Source: PALSA-350 sp963794165 (GTDB lineage Bacteria; Acidobacteriota; Terriglobia; Terriglobales; Acidobacteriaceae). From it: 64,000 nucleotides of DNA. A program made the position numbers and the translations under genes. Within the stretch, counting starts at the first letter, position 1. Each line of letters starts with the position of its first letter. The DNA is taken from assembly GCA_963794165.1 (NCBI GenBank), contig CAWCCT010000011.1, forward strand, positions 124,001 to 188,000. Direction: 5' to 3'. Under the pieces are notes generated by a model. It saw only the letters and a list, made by a program, of their open reading frames with translations. It searched no databases and was not told the origin of the DNA. This document shows positions 8,258-15,380 of the stretch, in pieces.

Positions 8258-8947
8258 TTATTGCGATTGCTCCGCAAGGAGATGACTCCCATCGTAGTGT
8301 TCCAGCCGAACAACTTCTGCGAGCGGGACGCGCTGTTCCCATCCCACCCGTTCCAGTTCAGGTCTGGCCTCGAAACCATCGACATAGCCGAGGCATAGAT
8401 AGGCGACCATGACCATGTGGGGCGGGATGCCGAGCAAGCTTTTCAAAGCCTCGGCGTCCAGAATGCTTACCCAGCCAACGCCGATGCCTTCTGCCCGCGC
8501 GGCCAGCCAAAGATTTTGCACGGCACAAACGGCAGAATAGATCGCCGTTTCCGGCATGGACTGCCGGCCCAGGCGATGACCTCGTTCGCTTACCGGATCG
8601 CAGGCAATGCATAAATTCTGCGGCGCCTCGAGAATGCCCTCGAGCTTCAACCCGCGATAAAGTTCGCCTCGTTCGCCTTCATAGGAACCGGCGGCGAGTC
8701 GCTGCGCCTGAGAAAAGATATCGTGCACTGCCGCTCGTACGCGTTGGCTGCGAATGACAATGAACCGCCACGGCTGCATGAGGCCGACCGAAGGCGCATT
8801 GTGCGCGGCTCCCAGCAGGCGCAGCAGAACATCATCCGTCAGCGGCTCGGGCAGAAAGCCGGAGCGGACATCACGCCGCTCCCGAATAGCCTGGTAAACA
8901 CCCTCTCGTTCGCGATCGCTGAAGCCTTCAGCCTTGGTTCTGATCAT
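8258..8947 (-). CDS. bluB: 5,6-dimethylbenzimidazole synthase BluB
   Basis: A 229-residue nitroreductase-fold flavoenzyme. BluB cleaves FMNH2 with oxygen to make 5,6-dimethylbenzimidazole, the lower ligand of cobalamin. Family features are AIRERRDVRSGFLPEPL at the N-terminus, NAPSVGLMQPWRFIVI, LCIACDPVSERGHRLGRQ and NLWLAARAEGIGVGWVSIL. ATG 8947 begins MIRTKAEGFSDRE, which fits the family length; an open frame continues upstream to 9103 but would overlap the divergent permease. The enzyme needs oxygen, implying aerobic B12 ligand synthesis or repair. No other cobalamin gene is near. Confidence 0.9.
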   Translation of the reverse strand: MIRTKAEGFSDREREGVYQAIRERRDVRSGFLPEPLTDDVLLRLLGAAHNAPSVGLMQPWRFIVIRSQRVRAAVHDIFSQAQRLAAGSYEGERGELYRGLKLEGILEAPQNLCIACDPVSERGHRLGRQSMPETAIYSAVCAVQNLWLAARAEGIGVGWVSILDAEALKSLLGIPPHMVMVAYLCLGYVDGFEARPELERVGWEQRVPLAEVVRLEHYDGSHLLAEQSQ

Positions 8948-9060
8948 GTCTTCTCTTTTCTTTGCTAGGCTACTCCCTTTCCGCAGGCCCGGTGTACCGG
9001 AGGGAGACAGGTTCCGGTAAACAACACACGGTGAAGAGGAAACGTTATAGCATCTTGGCA

Positions 9061-10542
9061 GTGAACCCCACTCACGAAGAAATTCAAGCTCAACGGAAAC
9101 CAAAAAGGGCTCTCGGTCTCTTCGACTCCACCATGATCGTGATCGGAGTCATGATTGGTTCCGGGATTTTTATTGTGCCGGCCGAAATGGCTCGTATTCT
9201 GGGCGGCCCGGGATGGTTTCTTGCGGCTTGGGTGTTTGCCGCAGTGCTGACGATTGCCGCTGCGTTCTCCTTTGGTGAGTTAGCCTCGATGATGCCCGGC
9301 GGGGGTGGAATGTACCTCTACTTACGTGAGGCTTATTCCCCTCTGTGGGGTTTTCTTTATGGATGGACGCTCTTCACCGTAATCCAGACCGGGACTATTG
9401 CCGCAGTCGCGGTTGCGTTTGCCCGATTCCTGGGGGTTCTGGCGCCGGGAGTTTCCGAATCACGCTACCTGATTGCCCCGCTGCATCTCTCCGCTCACTA
9501 CGCGCTTACACTGTCTACCGCTCAGCTGGTGGCCTTACTGGTGATTGTTCTGCTGACCGCGACCAATACGCTGGGCATCGAGTATGGCAAGATCATCCAG
9601 AACTCGTTTACGGTGGCCAAACTCGGCGCCCTGGGCGCGCTGATCCTTCTTGGGCTTACCGTAGGTTGGAACGCCTCTTCAGTGCACGCGAACATTGCGA
9701 CCTTCTGGCAGAGGCCACCGACCCCTCATCCAGGCGTGTCGTTCGCCGCCATCCTGAGCCTGATCGTGGTGTTTTGCATTTCCCAATCGGGATCCCTTTT
9801 CGCCGCGGATTCTTGGCATGACATTACCTTCGCGGCTGAAGAAGTCAAGGATCCAAGAACTACTCTTCCAAAGTCCCTGGCCATCGGGACGGTCATTGTG
9901 ATGCTGTTGTACCTGGCCGCTAATGTCGCTTACCTGGCGGTGCTGAATTTCCCAGCTATTCAACATGCTCCCAATGACCGGGTAGCAACGGCGATGCTGC
10001 AACAGATCTTTCCTGCATGGGGAGGAAAGGCATTGGCCGTGCTCATTATGGTGTCGACCTTCGGCTGTATCAACAGCCTGGTACTGGCTGGACCGCGCGC
10101 GTACTACGCCATGGCCCGGGACAAGCTTTTCTTTCCCGCGGCCGGGCATTTGAATTCGGCACGCGTTCCGGGATGGTCTCTCTTGATTCAAGGCGTGTGG
10201 GCCGCGCTGCTGGTGCTGCTGACTACTTATTCGCCGATCACGGGCTATGGGAATCTTTATAGCGATCTGCTGGACTACATCATTTCCGCGGCGCTGCTGT
10301 TTTACATAATGACCATTGCCGCTGTGGTGGTGCTGCGGTACAAGCGGCCAGATGCGGAACGTCTGTATCGCACGCCCGGGTATCCGGTGGTACCGGCGAT
10401 TTATGTTCTTGGCGCCAGCACGGTCGTGCTCTGCCTTTTCATCGACCGTCCGGAAACGACTTGGCCTGGCTTGGTGCTGGTCATCGCCGGGCTTCCTGTG
10501 TATTGGCTGATTCGCCGCAGTACCTCGGGCAAAGTGAGATAA
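9061..10542 (+). CDS. APC superfamily amino acid permease
   Basis: About 493 residues with 12 predicted membrane segments. The first segment carries the APC motif DSTMIVIGVMIGSGIFIVP, where the GSGIF loop binds the substrate alpha-amino and carboxyl groups. SFGELASMMPGGGGMYLYLREAYSPL and FAAEEVKDPRTTLPKSL are typical of the LAT-like branch, which exchanges amino acids. The start is uncertain: GTG 9061 is used here and GTG 9031 is equally possible; neither has a strong ribosome binding site. It is transcribed divergently from bluB. The substrate is not predictable by eye. Confidence 0.88.
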   Translation: MNPTHEEIQAQRKPKRALGLFDSTMIVIGVMIGSGIFIVPAEMARILGGPGWFLAAWVFAAVLTIAAAFSFGELASMMPGGGGMYLYLREAYSPLWGFLYGWTLFTVIQTGTIAAVAVAFARFLGVLAPGVSESRYLIAPLHLSAHYALTLSTAQLVALLVIVLLTATNTLGIEYGKIIQNSFTVAKLGALGALILLGLTVGWNASSVHANIATFWQRPPTPHPGVSFAAILSLIVVFCISQSGSLFAADSWHDITFAAEEVKDPRTTLPKSLAIGTVIVMLLYLAANVAYLAVLNFPAIQHAPNDRVATAMLQQIFPAWGGKALAVLIMVSTFGCINSLVLAGPRAYYAMARDKLFFPAAGHLNSARVPGWSLLIQGVWAALLVLLTTYSPITGYGNLYSDLLDYIISAALLFYIMTIAAVVVLRYKRPDAERLYRTPGYPVVPAIYVLGASTVVLCLFIDRPETTWPGLVLVIAGLPVYWLIRRSTSGKVR

Positions 10543-10582
10543 AGGAACTGCAGATCCCTCCATTGAGATCGGTTGCGCGGAT

Positions 10583-10608
10583 CCCAGGTCTCAAAAGCGA
10601 GACCTGGG
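10583..10608. repeat. Dispersed palindromic element (CCCAGGTCTC type)
   Basis: CCCAGGTCTC at 10583-10592, loop AAAAGC, complement at 10599-10608, flanked by GGAT and GGCACCCATC. Same family as 42110-42135 and 45664-45689. It lies between the convergent permease and PmoA-like genes. Confidence 0.8.
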
Positions 10609-10653
10609 GCACCCATCGGTTTGTTACCGGGAGGGTCGTGGGTTTGGAAAGGG

Positions 10654-10698
10654 AACCGCAGGTCCCTCCACTCCGCTTCGCTCCGGTCGGGATGACAA
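10654..10698. repeat. Dispersed repeat, second copy of the 3321 element
   Basis: AACCGCAGGTCCCTCCACTC through GGTCGGGATGACAA, nearly identical to 3321-3366. No coding potential. Confidence 0.7.
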
Positions 10699-10752
10699 AG
10701 GGGAGAGCAGCGCTTCGATCAATATTTGATCGCTGGTTAAGCAAAGATGCCG

Positions 10753-11778
10753 CTAGTGGTATTGTGCTGCGAATGCGTCTGCGTCGCGGTTCATCTCACC
10801 CGGCTGCGGCGCCCGGGGCAACAAGAGAATGCGGTACGTGAAGGTTACGTTTTGATTCTTGTCCATGGTGTAGTCCAGTTCCGGCGCCTTGGGGTCGAAG
10901 ATGTGCTGTCCCAGTGGATTGGCGGCGAATAATCCGTAGCCTCGTGCATGCCAGTATGTTGGATAGTTTGGGTTTCCTGGATGGTCAAAAATGGCTATGG
11001 TGACGGTGTGGCCTTCGGTGTTGCCGGTCAAGGCGCACCAGACGCCTCGGGTGCCCCAGGCTTGGTCGCCTTGCTTGCCCTCGCTGGTGAGATATACGCC
11101 GGTTGCTCCAGGCTGGTTCGAGGCCGCCACCTCTGTGGACCGCCCATTCGCGTCGGTGAAGGTGCCACCCTTCTCATTGGCTGATTCCAACCACCGAGCG
11201 ACACGAATACCCAACAGGCCTTCCTTGTCGTCATGAAAGACTACGCGATCGAGGGCGTGCAGGGTGGTGACCTCATCAATGATTCGTTGGTCGTGTTGGC
11301 GGGAAAAAATATAGCGCGTCGTCTGCTCGAGGATGTTCTGACCAGTGCCCGTGGTCCATACCGATTCGGCAACCAGTTCCCCGCTGTCGCGGCCGCTCCG
11401 GGTGGAGACGATTTTTTGCTGATGAATGGTTCCCATCTTTTCCCGGTCGGCGGGTTTGATGGCGTCGGAGTTGTTCCAGAAATCAAATCCGTTTACGTTA
11501 CCGTAATTGAACCAAATTCCCGCGTGATGCGGATGATCGACACGCTCGCCTGGCCGCGGGGCCAGAGGAAATCCGCGAACTACGTCAATTCCGCCCGCTG
11601 CGATCAGGGGAAACAGTACCGGCTTTTTGAGTACGCTGGGCCAGACGTACGACGTAAAGGGCTGGCCGTCGATGGTGATGTCGACCCGCTGATGAGCTTC
11701 GTCTGCAGTTACCTTAACGGCCGCCATCCCTTGCAGCGTACAGGCCAGAAACAGGCAGACGGCAAGCCACCTAGGCAT
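10753..11778 (-). CDS. PmoA-like (DUF6807) secreted protein
   Basis: A 341-residue protein with a signal peptide (MPRWLAVCLFLACTLQGMAA). Conserved patterns include RVDHPHHAGIWFNYGNVNGFDFW, LGIRVARWLES, GTRGVWCALTG and IAIFDHPGNPNYPTYWHARGYGLFAANPLG, which belong to the family annotated as PmoA-like. Despite that name these proteins are not methane monooxygenase subunits; they are common beside sugar-type oxidoreductases in Acidobacteria and Planctomycetes, and their chemistry is not settled. The start overlaps the end of the upstream Gfo/Idh/MocA gene by 8 bp, so the two are translationally coupled and likely act on the same carbohydrate-like substrate. Confidence 0.82.
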   Translation of the reverse strand: MPRWLAVCLFLACTLQGMAAVKVTADEAHQRVDITIDGQPFTSYVWPSVLKKPVLFPLIAAGGIDVVRGFPLAPRPGERVDHPHHAGIWFNYGNVNGFDFWNNSDAIKPADREKMGTIHQQKIVSTRSGRDSGELVAESVWTTGTGQNILEQTTRYIFSRQHDQRIIDEVTTLHALDRVVFHDDKEGLLGIRVARWLESANEKGGTFTDANGRSTEVAASNQPGATGVYLTSEGKQGDQAWGTRGVWCALTGNTEGHTVTIAIFDHPGNPNYPTYWHARGYGLFAANPLGQHIFDPKAPELDYTMDKNQNVTFTYRILLLPRAPQPGEMNRDADAFAAQYH

Positions 11779-13141
11779 AGACCTTGTCTCCGGCCATCAC
11801 CTGCTGCGCCTTGTCGTCAAAGGTGATGCGCTGGCCGGTCTGAATGGCGGCAATGTTCATACAGAGCGCCACCGAATGGCTATAGCCCGCCTCGATGCTC
11901 GCGTTGGGCTGCTTGCGCGAGCGGACACACTCCATCCAGTTGCGCATGTTGGCGGAAGTCATCGGGTCGTTGCCGGTATTGGCAGAAGTCTCTGCTTTCA
12001 CCACCGTATCGCTGAGAGAATAGTCGCCCAGCAGGTTCTGCTTCATGCCCATTTCGGCAGCCGCTTTGGCGGTCATTCCACCTTCGGAGTTGACACACTG
12101 CTTATCCATATCGAGCATGCCACCGTTGGAGTAGTAGATCTCTTTCACTCCTCCCGCGGAGTTCGTCATGCGCGACGAATAGATAACCTGGAAGCCCTTG
12201 CTTGGATCATCGAGCGGTCCGTAATCAAAGACTGCGGTCATGGTGTCCCAATTCTTGCGGCCATCCTTCCACAGATAGATCCCGCCATTGGCGACCACGC
12301 TTCGCGGATGAGGGTACCCGGTGAACCAGTGCACAGTGTCGATCTGGTGCACCAGCCATTGATCGGGAATTCCAGAGGAATAGGGCCAGAAGAGACGGAA
12401 CTCGAGGTACTTGCGGGCATCGAAGGGCTCGTAGGGCCGGTTGAGCAGGTAGCGCTTCCAGTCCGTATCCTGCTCCTTCAACAGCGGCACGACGTTCGGA
12501 CGCCGCCATCGGCCTGGCTGATTGACATTCCAGGTCATCTCCACCGCTACGATGTCGCCGAATTTGCCTGACTGAATATACTCGCAAGCTTTCTGGTAGC
12601 TGGGGGTACTGCGGCGCTGGGTTCCGACGGCTACGACTTTTCCCGTCTGCTTCACCGCGGCCAGGAAGGCTCGCGCGTCCTCCATGGTGTGGGCGGTGGG
12701 CTTCTCTACGTACGCGTCACGCCCCGCTTGCACTGCTTCGACGCCGTGCTGGGCATGCTGAAAATCGGCGGTGGCGACAATGACGGCGTCGATGTCCTTG
12801 CGCGCATAGAGCTCGTCGTTGTTGCGTATGCTGGCGACCGGGCCACCACCACACTGCTTCTGGATGAACGCCGCACCTTCGTCGCGACGGCGGTTCCAAA
12901 TATCGGAGACTGCGACGAACTCGAAGTTGAGCTCCTTGGCGTGCTCCTGGAATGCGGGTACCAGGGCGCCCTTGGCTCGATCGCCAGCGCCTATCAGGCC
13001 CACGCGGACGCGATCGTTGGCGCCCACAATGGCGGCGTAGCTCGACGCGTTTGCTGAGAAGGCCCGGGGTACAGCCGTGCCGGCAAGTACGGCGCCACCT
13101 AGCTTCAGGAAGTCCCTGCGGTTCTTGTCTTCAAATATCAC
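11771..13141 (-). CDS. Gfo/Idh/MocA family oxidoreductase, Tat-exported
   Basis: A 456-residue NAD(P)-dependent oxidoreductase with a twin-arginine signal (NRRDFLKLGGAVLAGTAVPR). The Rossmann segment VRVGLIGAGDRAKGALVPAF, the YVEKPTAHTMEDA motif carrying the conserved EKP lysine, and the substrate-domain segment SGIPDQWLVHQIDTVHWF are visible. GTG 13141 is chosen because GGGGGA lies six bases upstream; an in-frame TTG at 13168 is the longer alternative. Exported Gfo/Idh/MocA enzymes keep a tightly bound cofactor and work on sugars or cyclitols in the periplasm. The gene is coupled to the PmoA-like gene downstream. Confidence 0.88.
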   Translation of the reverse strand: MIFEDKNRRDFLKLGGAVLAGTAVPRAFSANASSYAAIVGANDRVRVGLIGAGDRAKGALVPAFQEHAKELNFEFVAVSDIWNRRRDEGAAFIQKQCGGGPVASIRNNDELYARKDIDAVIVATADFQHAQHGVEAVQAGRDAYVEKPTAHTMEDARAFLAAVKQTGKVVAVGTQRRSTPSYQKACEYIQSGKFGDIVAVEMTWNVNQPGRWRRPNVVPLLKEQDTDWKRYLLNRPYEPFDARKYLEFRLFWPYSSGIPDQWLVHQIDTVHWFTGYPHPRSVVANGGIYLWKDGRKNWDTMTAVFDYGPLDDPSKGFQVIYSSRMTNSAGGVKEIYYSNGGMLDMDKQCVNSEGGMTAKAAAEMGMKQNLLGDYSLSDTVVKAETSANTGNDPMTSANMRNWMECVRSRKQPNASIEAGYSHSVALCMNIAAIQTGQRITFDDKAQQVMAGDKVYA

Positions 13142-13195
13142 GACCGATCCCCCTTTTACATCACTCAAAAGTTTACAGGGACGGGCGCGGGATGG

Positions 13196-14791
13196 TCACG
13201 CCGAGGGCTTGCGCGTCCTTTCGCCGTCGACCATGCGCATGATTCCCAGCGGGTTGGCGCTCTTCAGCTCATCGGGAAGGGCGGCATCGGGAAAGGATTG
13301 GTAGCAGACCAGCCGGGCGAAGCGGAAGATGGCCTGCGACCCCACGGAGGTGGATCGGCCATCGCTGGTGGCGGGAAAAGGACCCCCGTGAACCATAGCG
13401 TCGCAGACCTCTACCCCGGTGGGATAGCCGTTCAGGATCACGCGGCCGACCTTGCGAGTAAGAATGTCGATGAGGTCGGAATAGCCGGCCAGTTCACTCT
13501 CGTCCGCATGCACGGCCGCGGCCAGGTGGCCTTCCAATTGCTCAGCCACAGCCAGCAATTGCTCGCGATTCTGATAGCCGACCACGACGGTCGTGGGACC
13601 GAAGATCTCCTGCGCCAGTTCTTCGTTTTCCATCAGGTCCTTGTAGTCCGCAACAAAGAGGGAGGCCTGCGCCGAAGCGGCTGCCGGACTAGCTTCCACC
13701 TTGGCTCCTTCTGCCAGAATGGTTGCATCGCGGCCTTTGACCGCCGAATGGAAGCGGTCGGCAATAGCTTTGGTGAGGAGAGTTTGCGCGGGTGTGCCGC
13801 TGACCTTGTCGCCCAACTCCTTCATAAACGCGGGTGTGCCGTCTTGCTGCGGCACCAGCACGAGGCCGGGCTTAGTGCAGACCTGGCCAGCGCTCGCGGT
13901 AAAGGAGGCCTGCAGTCCAGTGGCCATCGCGCTGGCCCGTTTGTTCAACGCCCCGGGCAGCACGAAGACCGGATTCACGCTCCCCATCTCGGCGTAACAA
14001 GGGATTGGCTCCGGACGGGCGGCCGCCAACTTCATCAGGGCTGTTCCGCCGGCGATAGATCCTGTAAACCCGACGGCTTTGATGGCGGGGTGTTTCACCA
14101 GCTGGATGCCTACTTCGACACCGGCATCGAACAGCATGGAAAATACGCCTTCCGGCAAGCCGCACGCCTTCACGCTCTCGCGGACGGCATGGCCGACCAG
14201 CGCGCTGGTTCCAGGATGCGCCGGATGGGCCTTGACGATGACGGGATTGCCGGCGGCGAGTGCGGAAGCTGTGTCTCCGCCGGCCACTGAGAAGGCCAGA
14301 GGGAAATTGCTGGCGCCGAAAACGGCAACCGGGCCTAGCGGCTTGTTCATGGAACGAATGGAAGGCTTGGGGAGCGGCTTACGATCGGGGTCAGCATTGT
14401 CGATGCGGGCGTCTACCCAGGAGCCTTCTTCCACCACTTGCGCGAAAAAGCGGAGTTGGTTGCAGGTTCTCCCCATCTCGCCCGTCAGGCGGGCTTCGGG
14501 CAGCGCGGTTTCCAGGTTGGCCCGCTGAATGATCGCCGGCGCGGCCGCCTCGATGGCAGCTGCGATTCGGCGCAGAAAGGCGCCTTTGTCTTTGCCGGAT
14601 AGCTTGCTGTAAATGGGAACTGCGCTTTGCGCTAATGACGCTGCGCGCTCCAAGTCTTCAGTGCTTGCGGAAAAGAATTTCGGCTCCAGTGGCGCGCCGG
14701 TCGCCGGGTTCATCCCCGTGAATGCGGTTCCTTCCGCGCCGTGTCCAAAGCCGATCAAGGATACGGGGTTAAATTCCAGTGCAAGCTCCAT
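13196..14791 (-). CDS. Aldehyde dehydrogenase, alpha-ketoglutarate semialdehyde dehydrogenase type
   Basis: A 531-residue NAD(P)-dependent aldehyde dehydrogenase. FGASNFPLAFSVAGGDTASALAAG and VKAHPAHPGTS are the cofactor-binding segments; the catalytic Cys sits in SAGQVCTKPG and the general-base Glu in CYAEMGSVNP, the wording typical of the 2,5-dioxovalerate (ketoglutarate semialdehyde) branch. That enzyme ends the oxidative pentose, glucarate and hydroxyproline pathways by making 2-oxoglutarate. GGAG lies seven bases before ATG 14791. It is just upstream of the Gfo/PmoA pair on the same strand, which suggests a shared sugar-acid pathway. Confidence 0.88.
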   Translation of the reverse strand: MELALEFNPVSLIGFGHGAEGTAFTGMNPATGAPLEPKFFSASTEDLERAASLAQSAVPIYSKLSGKDKGAFLRRIAAAIEAAAPAIIQRANLETALPEARLTGEMGRTCNQLRFFAQVVEEGSWVDARIDNADPDRKPLPKPSIRSMNKPLGPVAVFGASNFPLAFSVAGGDTASALAAGNPVIVKAHPAHPGTSALVGHAVRESVKACGLPEGVFSMLFDAGVEVGIQLVKHPAIKAVGFTGSIAGGTALMKLAAARPEPIPCYAEMGSVNPVFVLPGALNKRASAMATGLQASFTASAGQVCTKPGLVLVPQQDGTPAFMKELGDKVSGTPAQTLLTKAIADRFHSAVKGRDATILAEGAKVEASPAAASAQASLFVADYKDLMENEELAQEIFGPTTVVVGYQNREQLLAVAEQLEGHLAAAVHADESELAGYSDLIDILTRKVGRVILNGYPTGVEVCDAMVHGGPFPATSDGRSTSVGSQAIFRFARLVCYQSFPDAALPDELKSANPLGIMRMVDGERTRKPSA

Positions 14792-14944
14792 GGTGTGCTC
14801 CTTTGAAAAATCAGCGATTCAACGTCGAGACCGGCAAAGCCTTTGCTTCCGGCCTGAAGTCTCTCGTTGGAAGGGTACGGGCTTCAGCCCGTACATAATT
14901 CCGGCGAATTACTGGACCTTGGAGTTCGTGTGAGAACCCACGAA

Positions 14945-15161
14945 CTCAGTCCCGCAGGGACGGCTGAATGTAGCCCAGGACGACAGTCCTGGGTAGGGTT
15001 TGGAAGTATGAAGAGTCCCGCAGGGACGGCTGAAAATCACCTGGAACGCAAGTTGTTGGCCTGGGCTACTTTCAGTCGTCCCTACGGGACTCATCTGCCT
15101 GAATTGCACAGACCCAGGACTGTCGTCCTGGGCTACACTCAGCCGTCCCTGCGGGACTGAG
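14945..15161. repeat. Long nested inverted repeat, copy 2
   Basis: A 217 bp structure with the same outer arms, the same self-complementary CCCAGGACGACAGTCCTGGG and the same inner arms as 5318-5528, but a different central loop. The 590 bp gap between the aldehyde dehydrogenase and clpC holds this element, a terminator at 15339 and no gene that I can support. Confidence 0.85.
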
Positions 15162-15338
15162 TTTGAAGATCTCGGAGTTTTCACACGCCCTCTTTAGCCC
15201 CTTCGTTTTGGCCGCCCCTACTGTTCAAACGAGAGAATATTACTGCCTGCTTACAGTCTAACCAATGGTCCGCGTTTAAGCAGGTTGCGCACTAGACATG
15301 GTGCGCGAGGGCGGGGAGTGCCAGACTGCAAACAAGAA

Positions 15339-15366
15339 AAGGCCGGGGCTTTTGAGCCCCGGCCTT
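15339..15366 (-). terminator. Rho-independent terminator of clpC
   Basis: A 12 bp GC-rich stem (AAGGCCGGGGCT and its complement) with a 4 nt loop. Read on the minus strand it is followed by TTTTCTTGTTT. It lies 15 bp past the clpC stop codon. Confidence 0.9.
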
Positions 15367-15380
15367 CATTGCGAGTCAAG

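Noticed and set aside
8948..9060. Cobalamin riboswitch between bluB and the permease
   Set aside because: The bases were read on both strands and the conserved B12-box pattern could not be found. A covariance-model search would settle it.
10753..11778. A methane oxidation gene, as the PmoA-like name suggests
   Set aside because: The protein is a soluble exported DUF6807 member, not the membrane subunit of particulate methane monooxygenase, and no pmoB or pmoC is present.
13298..14290. Open frame of 330 codons antisense to the aldehyde dehydrogenase
   Set aside because: Shadow of a strongly supported gene with intact catalytic residues.
14909..15184. Short open frames within the long inverted repeat
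   Set aside because: They lie wholly inside an element that recurs at 5318-5528 with a different interior; the protein is not conserved between copies.
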